A DNA stretch of 64,000 bases from contig CAMJPQ010000001.1 of the NCBI GenBank assembly GCA_946407745.1, forward strand, positions 218,810-282,809. The letters run 5' to 3'. The notes under the pieces were generated by a model. The model was not told the origin of the DNA. It was given only the letters and a program-made list of their open reading frames with translations, and did no database searches. The stretch comes from an uncultured Clostridia bacterium (GTDB taxonomy: Bacteria; Bacillota; Clostridia; Christensenellales; Aristaeellaceae). Made by a program: the position numbers and the translations under genes. Positions 17,536 through 23,916 of the stretch are shown one piece after another (position 1 is the stretch's first letter; each line of letters opens with the position of its first letter).

Positions 17536-17571
17536 CGCATAACACGTTTTTTTATTTTCGGTAAAGGAGGG

Positions 17572-17835
17572 ATGAGCGTGGCGACGATTGACACGACACC
17601 GCGCCGGACAGGCGCGGACGGGTGCGGTGGCGCGGCATGCTGCAGGCCGGTGATCAAAATCACCACCGGCGTGGGGCCAGCGGGCAAAAACGGCGTGGGC
17701 GTGCCGCCTGGCGGAAAGACCGGGCAGTACCTGATGAAAAACGGCGCGGAGGACTACGGCACGGAGTGGGTGGAGCTGGGCCTGCACGTGGTGGACGGCT
17801 GCCTGTGCCAGACCTATGAGGAGGTGGACGGATGA
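17572..17835 (+). CDS. Small Gly/Cys-containing fibre-region protein
   Basis: The 87-residue protein starts at ATG 17572 after AAAGGAGGG. It has a CGGAACC cluster near residue 20 and a short collagen-like GVGPAGKNGVGVPPGGKTGQ stretch, then EDYGTEWVELGLHVVDGCLC. Such modules occur as adaptors in phage fibres (GPAGKNG... followed by W-x-E). It overlaps the next gene by 4 bp and is probably co-translated with it. No defined function. Confidence 0.6.
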   Translation: MSVATIDTTPRRTGADGCGGAACCRPVIKITTGVGPAGKNGVGVPPGGKTGQYLMKNGAEDYGTEWVELGLHVVDGCLCQTYEEVDG

Positions 17836-19676
17836 GCACTGTAACCAAGCCCGTGATGCTGGACGAAACGGGCAAGCGGATTGCGGAGGCGCTGGAGGAA
17901 AAGACGATCCTGGTGGACGAAACGGGCAAGCGGATCGCGGAGGCGCTGGAAGAAAAGACGATCCTGGGCGCAATCGCCAATGGGCTGCGGAGCGTCGGCG
18001 CGGCGCTGTGGCGCGAGCGCGACATGACCGTACAGCCGAAGGATGTCAACTTCTACGACTACGACGGCACGATTGTCCACAGCTATACCAAGAAGGAGTT
18101 TCTGCAGCTGGAGGAGCTGCCCGGAGATCCCCAGCACGAGGGGCTGACGCCCCAGGGCTGGAACTGGACGCTGGCGGGCGCGAAGGCGTATGTCGAAAAA
18201 TACGGCGCCTGCGAGATCGGCCAGAGCTATGTGACCGACGACGGCAAGACCCGGATCTATGTCGAGATTGCGGAGACCGAGCGCCTGTCCCTGTCCCTCC
18301 GCTTCACCCAGACCCTCGCCGGCGGCGTGACCGTGGACTGGGGCGACGGCAGCACCGAGGTCACTCCGAACGCCACCGGGAACGTGGCGATGAATCACAC
18401 CTACGCGCAGGGCGGAGAGTATCTGGTCACCCTGGACGTCGCGGCGGGCTGCACCGTGATGCTCGGCCAGAGCACGCAGGCGATGAGCGCCGACGGCATG
18501 CTGAACCATCAGCAGTACTTTGTGACCAGCCAGTATTTTGGCGGGCGCTCCCCCGTGCTGGCCATAGAGATCGGCAACGGCGTCGCGGCCCTGGGCACGC
18601 AGTCGCTGCTGCTCCTGCACCGGATGGCCTATGTCACGATCCCGACCACCGTGACCACGCTGCACTACGGCGTGTTCATGGCCTGCAACCAGGCCAAGGC
18701 GATTCACATTCCGCACGGCGTGACGAAGATCAACGGCTTCGCCTTCCGCGGCTGCTACTCCGCCATGACGATCACCCTGCCGGAGGGCCTGACGGACCTC
18801 GGCCCGCTGAGCTTCTACGGCTGCACGCACCTGAAGCGCGCGGCGATTCCGGAGGGCGTGAAGGCCATCGGGCAGAACGCCTTCTCCTGCTGCTACCTGA
18901 TGGAGCGGTGTATCGTCCCAGACTCGGTGAATAGCCTCGGCGCGTGCTGCTTCGCGAAGGACTGCAACCTCCGCACCACGCACATCCCGGAGGGCGTGAC
19001 GGCGATCCCGGACTTCTGCTATTCGGGCTGCCACGTGCTGACCGGCGTGGAGATCCCCGAGGGCGTGACCACCATCGGCAAAAACGCCTTCAGCTCCTGC
19101 TTCGGCATCCGCTCCCTGACGCTCCCGACCACGGTCACGAAGATTAAGGAGTTCGCCTTCATGTTCTGCGACGGCAACGAGGAGATTCACGTGCTCCCGA
19201 CCACACCGCCGGAGCTGGTGAGCGCGACCGCCTTCAGCGCGACCGGCCCGTCCTTCAAGATCTATGTGCCCTGGAGCGAAGATCACTCCGTGTTCGAAGC
19301 CTATCAGGCGGCGACGAACTGGTGCGGCAAGATCACCGAGCTGACCGAGGAGGACGCGCCCGACTGGTACAAGGAGACCATCGACGTGACCGTCGCCAAG
19401 GTCTGGGCCAACAGCGACGAGAGCGCAACCTGGCCTGAGGGCCTGACGGTGACGGTGCATCTGCTGGCTGACGGCGTGGCCGCCGGCGAGCCGGTGACCC
19501 TGACCGCGGAGAACGCCTCCCACGTATTTGAAGGCCTGCGGAAGAACAGCGCCGAGGGCGTGACGATTGTCTACACCGCCGAGGAGAATGCCGTCGAGGG
19601 CTATACCGGCGCGGTCGCCGAGATCGCGGACGGCGTGATCACGATCACGAACACGCAGAACGGTGGTGAGCCTTAA
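17832..19676 (+). CDS. Leucine-rich-repeat (BspA-type) receptor-binding protein
   Basis: This 614-residue protein is encoded among the tail fibres. Residues 8-45 are an almost exact duplication of an 18-residue amphipathic unit (LDETGKRIAEALEEKTIL). A PKD-like segment follows (about 150-205; VTVDWGDGSTEVTPNATGN). Residues 235-480 hold BspA-type LRR_5 repeats (IPEGVKAIGQNAFSCC, IPEGVTTIGKNAFSSC). Residues 510-614 are a CnaB-like beta domain (VAKVWANSDESATWPEG ... GVITITNTQNG). BspA LRRs are common in gut bacterial surface proteins; here the context points to host-cell attachment by the virion. Confidence 0.8.
   Translation: MSTVTKPVMLDETGKRIAEALEEKTILVDETGKRIAEALEEKTILGAIANGLRSVGAALWRERDMTVQPKDVNFYDYDGTIVHSYTKKEFLQLEELPGDPQHEGLTPQGWNWTLAGAKAYVEKYGACEIGQSYVTDDGKTRIYVEIAETERLSLSLRFTQTLAGGVTVDWGDGSTEVTPNATGNVAMNHTYAQGGEYLVTLDVAAGCTVMLGQSTQAMSADGMLNHQQYFVTSQYFGGRSPVLAIEIGNGVAALGTQSLLLLHRMAYVTIPTTVTTLHYGVFMACNQAKAIHIPHGVTKINGFAFRGCYSAMTITLPEGLTDLGPLSFYGCTHLKRAAIPEGVKAIGQNAFSCCYLMERCIVPDSVNSLGACCFAKDCNLRTTHIPEGVTAIPDFCYSGCHVLTGVEIPEGVTTIGKNAFSSCFGIRSLTLPTTVTKIKEFAFMFCDGNEEIHVLPTTPPELVSATAFSATGPSFKIYVPWSEDHSVFEAYQAATNWCGKITELTEEDAPDWYKETIDVTVAKVWANSDESATWPEGLTVTVHLLADGVAAGEPVTLTAENASHVFEGLRKNSAEGVTIVYTAEENAVEGYTGAVAEIADGVITITNTQNGGEP
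17859..17966 (+). repeat. 54-bp tandem duplication inside the LRR protein gene
   Basis: Two adjacent 54-bp units (17859-17912, 17913-17966) encode the same 18-residue helix with only a few synonymous or conservative changes (CTG/GTG at the start, GAGGAA/GAAGAA). The low divergence suggests a recent duplication or selection for a repeated coiled-coil heptad. Confidence 0.85.
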
Positions 19677-20104
19677 TGCAGGTGATTGAGAACTGGAAGA
19701 CCCGGGCGGACGGAAAGCACATCAAAATCACGAATCCGGCCATAGTGAGCGGCAAGGTCATCTGGCTGCGGCAGAACGAGACCGGGCGGATCATGATGAA
19801 CGCCCACGACGTGCAGGAGGATTGCCCCTACACCTACACCGAGGTCTGCCAGGACGACGACCCGCGCAAGATCGCTTCCTGGTCTTCCGACAAGGTCTAC
19901 CAGAAGGGCGATCTGGCGCAGGCCGTGGGCAACTTCTTCGGCCCGGCGTGCTATAAGATCTTCATCTCCGACGTGGACGACAATCAGGGCAGCGAGCCGC
20001 GCCAGGGCCTCAACTGGTCGGAATACTGGCCGCTGGGCACGCTCCCCGGCGAGGAACCCGGCTGGCATGACTACGACCCGGAGACCGACGGCGCGCCCGT
20101 CTGA
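19676..20104 (+). CDS. Carbohydrate-binding (CBM5/12-like) fibre protein
   Basis: The 142-residue protein starts in a TAATG overlap with the LRR gene. Residues 60-120 fit the chitin-binding CBM5/12 pattern: ASWSSDKVYQKGDLAQAVG, then CYKIFISDVDDNQGSEP and LNWSEYWPLG, with aromatic residues at the usual carbohydrate-stacking places. As a virion component it could bind cell-wall glycans. It overlaps the next frame at its stop. The specific glycan cannot be read from sequence. Confidence 0.65.
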   Translation: MQVIENWKTRADGKHIKITNPAIVSGKVIWLRQNETGRIMMNAHDVQEDCPYTYTEVCQDDDPRKIASWSSDKVYQKGDLAQAVGNFFGPACYKIFISDVDDNQGSEPRQGLNWSEYWPLGTLPGEEPGWHDYDPETDGAPV

Positions 20105-20115
20105 TGGAGGACAAC

Positions 20116-20412
20116 ATGCCCATTACGTTTACATGGGACGATCGTCCCGCACTCATTACGCCCTATGAAGGGCCGCGCGAGGGAGCAAGCCGCGTGATCA
20201 CGGCGGAGGAAGCGCACGCCTGCGGACAGCACGGGCCGATGACGGACTTCGAGATCGAGATCCGGAAGGGCGCGTATGACGAGGAGACCCTCGCAAAGCT
20301 CAGGACTGGAGAGATGCACCTTGAATATGACGACTACGGCACCAAGTGGCGCGCCTGGCACGGACACCCGTACTACATCCAGATGGAGCGCGAGCCCTGG
20401 CCAGACGCCTGA
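20116..20412 (+). CDS. Small hypothetical phage protein
   Basis: The 98-residue protein can start at ATG 20116, with GATGGAGGAC upstream; ATG 20104 in the same frame overlaps the preceding stop and is also possible. It has ITFTWDDRPALITPYEG at the start, an acidic helix (AYDEETLAKLRTGEMHLEY) and a Trp/Tyr-rich end (KWRAWHGHPYYIQMEREPW). Hydrophilic, no membrane segment, no family recognised. The stop overlaps the next open frame. Confidence 0.6.
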   Translation: MPITFTWDDRPALITPYEGPREGASRVITAEEAHACGQHGPMTDFEIEIRKGAYDEETLAKLRTGEMHLEYDDYGTKWRAWHGHPYYIQMEREPWPDA

Positions 20413-20596
20413 CATTCAAGCACAACTCTCCGCCCTCGCCGCAGCGCTCCAAAGGCTCCCGGAGGACGAGAAAGCAGTCATCGTCCTGACTTACTACGAC
20501 CTCATGACGGACGCGCAGATTGCGGCGTGCATGGGTATCTCCCAGGAGCGGGTCGAGGAGCTTCGGCGAAGGGCGGAGAGGATGCTGGAGGGGTAA
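20327..20596 (+). CDS. Sigma-70 region 4-like small regulator (start uncertain)
   Basis: The C-terminal 60 residues form a clear region 4-type helix-turn-helix: LQRLPEDEKAVIVLTYYDL, then MTDAQIAACMGISQERVEEL. This is the pattern of sigma factors and of late-gene activators in Firmicute phages. The nearest in-frame ATG (20327) lies inside the previous gene in another frame, and the first 30 residues look like shadow sequence. The domain may therefore be made from an unseen start, by frameshift from the previous gene, or not at all. Confidence 0.5.
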   Translation: MTTTAPSGAPGTDTRTTSRWSASPGQTPDIQAQLSALAAALQRLPEDEKAVIVLTYYDLMTDAQIAACMGISQERVEELRRRAERMLEG

Positions 20597-20597
20597 C

Positions 20598-20628
20598 AAA
20601 AAAAGGCCGCCCCGGAAATGGGGCGGTC
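20598..20628 (-). terminator. Rho-independent terminator of hicBA
   Basis: GGCCGCCCC (20605-20613) pairs with GGGGCGGTC (20620-20628) across a 6-nt loop. On the minus strand a run of seven U follows. It overlaps the end of the HicA gene and also separates it from the convergent late genes. Confidence 0.8.
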
Positions 20629-20821
20629 AGAAACGGCGGTCGATGCCGCTTTGCTTCATGATCTCGTTGGCGGTATAGCGCGACTTGATTTTGCCGTCTA
20701 CGGTCACGTTTCGCCTGGTGATAGGGCTGTACCAGATGTCATGGTCGCCCTTCCCTCGGCGGACAAAGCGGCAGCCGTGTTCGCGCAGAACCTCGCGAAC
20801 CACTTTTTCGTATTCAGCCAT
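20627..20821 (-). CDS. hicA: HicA-type mRNA interferase toxin
   Basis: The 64-residue protein has the HicA double-stranded-RNA-binding-like fold. FVRRGKGDHDIWYS carries the conserved Gly-Lys-Gly-Asp-His stretch with the catalytic His, and the end (RYTANEIMKQSGIDRRF) is typical of HicA. Its start overlaps the upstream antitoxin gene by 8 bp, showing coupled expression, with antitoxin first. HicA toxins cut mRNA when free of antitoxin. The orientation is opposite to the surrounding late genes. Confidence 0.88.
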   Translation of the reverse strand: MAEYEKVVREVLREHGCRFVRRGKGDHDIWYSPITRRNVTVDGKIKSRYTANEIMKQSGIDRRF

Positions 20822-21038
20822 ATGCGTACACCCTGTCGGAGCGCGTCGGCTGGTAATCCAGCCGGTACTCCGGCTGCGCCGCGCCGTTCAGCTGCAGCAG
20901 CTCCGGTACGGCAATGCGCAGCCGCTCGATGAGGGCGTCAAAGGAGCCGGATTCCATCACCAGGCCGGGAACATCCTCACTGGTGGCGACCCAGACCTGC
21001 GCGTCCTCATCCCACAGCATTCTGATTTTACAGGTCAC
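20814..21038 (-). CDS. hicB: HicB/DUF1902-type antitoxin
   Basis: The 74-residue protein has the partial RNase-H-like fold of HicB-family antitoxins: MLWDEDAQVWVATSEDVPGL, followed by MESGSFDALIERLRIAVPEL, the DUF1902 pattern. Unlike long HicB proteins it has no clear C-terminal DNA-binding domain, so autoregulation may rely on another factor. It is transcribed before hicA and overlaps it. Confidence 0.85.
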   Translation of the reverse strand: MTCKIRMLWDEDAQVWVATSEDVPGLVMESGSFDALIERLRIAVPELLQLNGAAQPEYRLDYQPTRSDRVYAYG

Positions 21039-21068
21039 AGCAAATACCTCCTCTCGCGCCTGATTTGA

Positions 21069-21074
21069 TTATAG
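21069..21074 (-). promoter_or_regulatory. Likely -10 of the hicBA promoter
   Basis: A TATAAT hexamer reads on the minus strand 31 bp upstream of the hicB start, with AGAGGAGG as ribosome site in between. No good -35 is visible, so an activator or weak constitutive use is possible. Confidence 0.45.
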
Positions 21075-21120
21075 CACACAGGCGGCGAACAGGAAAGCGA
21101 ACGCCGAAAGAAGGCGACCG

Positions 21121-22809
21121 ATGAATATCAACATCAAAATCACCCGCCAGGAAAACGCGGACTATTTCCACGCCTCCGTCGGCTCCGTGGTCTCGGTGGA
21201 CTTTGAGGAGTACGTGGCCGCGGTGGTGGCGTCCGAGCTGGCCAGCGGCTCGCTCGAAGCCATGAAGGCGCAGGCGGTGGCCGCGCGAACGTTTGCCTGC
21301 TGCCTGGGCGCTTTGCGCGGGAAAGCCATTTCCGACAGCAGCGCCACCGCGCAAGCGTACCGCGCGGCGAGGTACGACGCGCAGAAGTACCCGCGCTGCA
21401 TCGAGGCGGCGCGGGCCACGGCCGGGGAAATCCTCACCTACCGGGGCCAGCCGATCAACGCGGTCTACTCCGACTCCAACGGCGGGCGCACCGTGTCCGC
21501 CAGTGAGCGGTGGGGATCCTCGCGTCCGTACCTGATTGCCAAAACCGACCCGTGGGACCTGGCCGCCACCGGCGGAAACCGGCGCGGGCACGGCGTGGGC
21601 ATGAGTCAGCAGGGCGCGAAGCGCATGGCGGCGGAGGGCATCGGCTACCGGGAGATTCTGGAATTTTACTACCCGGGGTGCCAGACCTCATCCGTCAGCG
21701 CTGACGCGCTGCCACCTTCCACTGCTAAGGAAGGCCTTGGAGGAGGGCGACAGCAGCCTTCCCCTTTAGGGGAAGGTGGCCGAAGGCCGGATGAGGTTCC
21801 GGGTGAGGTAAAGAGGGAGGTGAAACCGATGGGCACCATTACCAACGACAAAACGCAGACCATTGTCACGCTGGCCCGCAGCATGATGGGCTACCCCTAC
21901 GTTTTCGGTGCGCTGGGCGAGATGTGCACGCCGCAGACGCGCGGCCGGCGCGTGAACAGCAGCCACCCGACCATCAAGAGCAAATGCCAGGTGCTGAGCG
22001 GGAGGGCTTCCACCTGCGAGGGCTGCCCCTACAAGGGGATGCGCATGTTCGACTGCCGCGGGTTTACGTGGTACCTGCTGCAGCAGGTGGGCGTTTCCAT
22101 TTCCAACGTGGGCGCGACCACGCAGTGGAAAACGGCCAGCTGGGTGCAGAAGGGCGAGATCAAGGCCATGCCGGACGTGGTGTGCTGCGTGTTCAAGCAC
22201 GACGCGAACACCGGGAAAATGGCGCACACCGGCCTGCACATCGGCGGCGGGGTGATCATCCACTGCTCGCACGACGTGGAGGAAGGAAAAATCACGGACC
22301 GGGGCTGGACGCACTACGCGATCCTGAAAGGGCTGTACACTGAGGAGGAGCTGGCCCGCGCCGAGGGGGTGAAAACCGTGGAGACACTCAAAACCGGCAG
22401 CCGTGGCGAGGCCGTGCGCCTGCTGCAGACCCGCCTGAACGAACTGGGCTTCCACTGCGGCAGCGCCGACGGCATTTTCGGCGCGAAAACAAAGGCCGCC
22501 GTGACCGCCTTCCAGTATGCCGAGGGGCTACAGGCTGACGGCATCGCCGGGGCGGCGACGCAGGCGGCGCTGCTGAACGCGCTCACGCCCTCCCCTGCCG
22601 TAGCGGAAGATCTTCCGCCGGAAGAGGAAGAGACGGAGCCGGTGGAGGATCCTTCCGCCGAGCCGCCCGAAAAGGATCCCGACCGGGAAACGGTCCGGGA
22701 ATTTCTGGCCCGGGCAAAAAGGACCGGCAGCGGCAACATCCAGCTGGAAATGGACGAGGAAACCGCCTGGCAGCTGTGGCTTGCGCTGACGCAGGTTTTC
22801 ATTGTGTGA
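21121..22809 (+). CDS. SpoIID-type lytic protein in frame with NlpC/P60-PG-binding endolysin
   Basis: One open frame of 562 residues. Residues 1-185 match SpoIID/LytB: VDFEEYVAAVVASELASGS, MKAQAVAARTFACC, HGVGMSQQGAKRMAAEG. Residues 188-235 are translated palindromic repeat (array 8). Residues 237-420 are an NlpC/P60-like peptidase with FDCRGFTWYLL (Cys) and HTGLHIGGGVI (His). Residues 425-480 are a PG_binding_1 domain (AVRLLQTRLNELGFHCGSADG), followed by an acidic tail. SpoIID relatives cleave denuded glycan strands and P60 enzymes cleave stem peptides. In most phages such enzymes are separate genes; loss of the first stop by the repeat insertion is the simplest explanation of the fusion. 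Confidence 0.8.
   Translation: MNINIKITRQENADYFHASVGSVVSVDFEEYVAAVVASELASGSLEAMKAQAVAARTFACCLGALRGKAISDSSATAQAYRAARYDAQKYPRCIEAARATAGEILTYRGQPINAVYSDSNGGRTVSASERWGSSRPYLIAKTDPWDLAATGGNRRGHGVGMSQQGAKRMAAEGIGYREILEFYYPGCQTSSVSADALPPSTAKEGLGGGRQQPSPLGEGGRRPDEVPGEVKREVKPMGTITNDKTQTIVTLARSMMGYPYVFGALGEMCTPQTRGRRVNSSHPTIKSKCQVLSGRASTCEGCPYKGMRMFDCRGFTWYLLQQVGVSISNVGATTQWKTASWVQKGEIKAMPDVVCCVFKHDANTGKMAHTGLHIGGGVIIHCSHDVEEGKITDRGWTHYAILKGLYTEEELARAEGVKTVETLKTGSRGEAVRLLQTRLNELGFHCGSADGIFGAKTKAAVTAFQYAEGLQADGIAGAATQAALLNALTPSPAVAEDLPPEEEETEPVEDPSAEPPEKDPDRETVREFLARAKRTGSGNIQLEMDEETAWQLWLALTQVFIV
21683..21797. repeat. Palindromic repeat array 8, inside a coding frame
   Basis: It begins CCTCATCCGTCAGCGCTGACGCGCTGCCACCTTCC, the same unit as in arrays 3 and 5. 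It continues through an AAGGAAGGCCTTGGAGGAGGGCGACAGCAG variant to CCTTCCCCTTTAGGGGAAGG (21754-21773) and GGCCGAAGGCCGGATGAGG. It has no stop in the frame joining the SpoIID and NlpC parts. Confidence 0.85.
21829..22809 (+). CDS. NlpC/P60 endolysin, probable independent start
   Basis: ATG 21829 is in frame with the long ORF and has AGGGAGG (21814-21820) eight bases upstream, as good a ribosome site as any in this operon. The 326-residue product would be a complete endolysin with P60-like catalytic and PG_binding_1 domains plus an acidic Pro/Glu-rich C-terminus. Both the fused and the short form may be made. Confidence 0.65.
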   Translation: MGTITNDKTQTIVTLARSMMGYPYVFGALGEMCTPQTRGRRVNSSHPTIKSKCQVLSGRASTCEGCPYKGMRMFDCRGFTWYLLQQVGVSISNVGATTQWKTASWVQKGEIKAMPDVVCCVFKHDANTGKMAHTGLHIGGGVIIHCSHDVEEGKITDRGWTHYAILKGLYTEEELARAEGVKTVETLKTGSRGEAVRLLQTRLNELGFHCGSADGIFGAKTKAAVTAFQYAEGLQADGIAGAATQAALLNALTPSPAVAEDLPPEEEETEPVEDPSAEPPEKDPDRETVREFLARAKRTGSGNIQLEMDEETAWQLWLALTQVFIV

Positions 22810-22824
22810 CAAAGGAGGCGCGGC

Positions 22825-22872
22825 ATGGACAGAGTGAGATCACCCACCCCGCGCGGCGGAAATCCACAGTAA
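22825..22872 (+). CDS. 15-codon ORF upstream of holin genes
   Basis: ATG 22825 follows AAAGGAGGCGCGGC with good spacing and encodes a 15-residue basic peptide (MDRVRSPTPRGGNPQ), ending 8 bp before the next start. It could be a leader peptide or a remnant left by deletion; there is no other support. Confidence 0.3.
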   Translation: MDRVRSPTPRGGNPQ

Positions 22873-22880
22873 AGGAGAGG

Positions 22881-23201
22881 ATGACAATGGAAAACGATCT
22901 TGCGCAGGCGGTGCAGGGCCTGGTGGTGAGCCAGGCCAAGATGCAGGAACAGATCACCACGCTTTTCAAGCAGCAGACGGAGATCAAAGAGCTGACAAAA
23001 ACGGTGCAGTCGCTGGCCATGAGCATTGAAAAGCAGGCCATGAGCCTGCGCAGCACCGAGGACAAGCTGGACACCGTGCGCACCGACGTGGACGAAATGA
23101 AGGCCAAGCCCGCGAAAAAGTGGGACAGCGTGCAGAGCATCCTGCTGTCGGTGGTGCTGACGGCGGTGGCCACCTACCTGCTCACGCGGCTGGGACTGTA
23201 A
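22881..23201 (+). CDS. Coiled-coil membrane protein of the lysis cassette (XhlA-like)
   Basis: The 106-residue protein starts at ATG 22881 after AAAGGAGAGG; a second ATG two codons later is also usable. The first 75 residues form a coiled coil (QEQITTLFKQQTEIKELTKT ... EKQAMSLRSTEDKLDTVRTD). A single C-terminal membrane span follows (ILLSVVLTAVATYLLTRLGL). This layout is that of haemolysin XhlA proteins, which act with holins. The holin gene follows by 12 bp. Confidence 0.78.
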   Translation: MTMENDLAQAVQGLVVSQAKMQEQITTLFKQQTEIKELTKTVQSLAMSIEKQAMSLRSTEDKLDTVRTDVDEMKAKPAKKWDSVQSILLSVVLTAVATYLLTRLGL

Positions 23202-23213
23202 ACGGAGGGAAAA

Positions 23214-23579
23214 ATGATTGACCTGACACCCATTTTCCAGGCGGTCATTGCGCTGCTGGCGGCGCTGATCACCTACAAGCTGATCCCGTGGATCCGCTCG
23301 AAAACCGACGCGCAGACCCAGCGCAACCTGGAAACCGCGGCCCGCGTGGCCGTGTACGCGGCGGAGCAGATTTTCGGCGCGGGCCACGGCGCGGATAAAA
23401 TGGACTACGCCATCGGCGTGCTGGAAAACTCGGGCTTCACCCTGGACGCGGACGTGATCCGCGCCACGCTGGAAAGCGCCGTGCGCGAAATGAACGCGGA
23501 CGACTGGTACCCGGCGGAGCCCGAAAAGGAACCGGAGGAAGAACCCACGGAGGAACCTGTGGAAAACCCTGTGGAATAA
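23214..23579 (+). CDS. Phage holin, LLH-like family
   Basis: The 121-residue protein has one N-terminal membrane segment (IFQAVIALLAALITYKLIPW), then a helical domain with RNLETAARVAVYAAEQIFG and DYAIGVLENSGFTLDADVIR. This is the pattern of LL-H-type holins of Firmicute phages, including the acidic C-terminal tail rich in Glu and Pro. It would form membrane lesions that release the endolysin. ATG 23214 follows AAACGGAGGGAAAA. Confidence 0.82.
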   Translation: MIDLTPIFQAVIALLAALITYKLIPWIRSKTDAQTQRNLETAARVAVYAAEQIFGAGHGADKMDYAIGVLENSGFTLDADVIRATLESAVREMNADDWYPAEPEKEPEEEPTEEPVENPVE

Positions 23580-23640
23580 TTCCGCGTGGCGGGTGGAGGA
23601 GCGGCAATGCCTCCGCCCGCGGCGCCGGGAGGCGAAACGC

Positions 23641-23829
23641 ATGAGGGCACCCTGCAAGGGCTGCGACCGGCGGACGCCCGGCTGCCACAGCGTGTGCGCG
23701 GACTACCGCGCCTACAGCGAGGAGTGCGCCGCGCGTCGGGAAAAGCGGCGCCTGGAGCTGGCCAATTCGCCGGAAACGAGCGAAACCTGGCAGAAAAACA
23801 CCTGGCGGAAGGCCAAGGAAAACCGGTGA
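23641..23829 (+). CDS. Small Cys-rich phage protein (zinc-binding-like)
   Basis: ATG 23641 gives a 62-residue protein beginning MRAPCKGCDRRTPGCHSVC, with CxxC and CHxxC pairs able to bind zinc, then a basic helix (ARREKRRLELA). Proteins of this form are common at the end of the lysis cassette in clostridial prophages; their function is unknown. An upstream in-frame ATG (23593) would add 16 Arg-rich residues and has a weaker ribosome site. Confidence 0.7.
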   Translation: MRAPCKGCDRRTPGCHSVCADYRAYSEECAARREKRRLELANSPETSETWQKNTWRKAKENR

Positions 23830-23841
23830 ACGTACACCGCT

Positions 23842-23874
23842 CCCGCGCGGAAAAGCGCGGGGGCTTTTCTTTTT
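23842..23874 (+). terminator. Terminator of the late operon
   Basis: CCCGCGC (23842-23848), loop GGAAAA, GCGCGGG (23855-23861), then GGCTTTTCTTTTT. A strong rho-independent signal directly after the last late gene. Confidence 0.9.
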
Positions 23875-23916
23875 GACGGGGAGTTTGACATATTTGTTTT
23901 ATGTAAAATCGGGGGG

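Noticed and set aside
17859..17966. Assembly artefact for the exact helix duplication
   Set aside because: The two 54-bp units differ at several bases, so they are not a collapsed or duplicated read segment.
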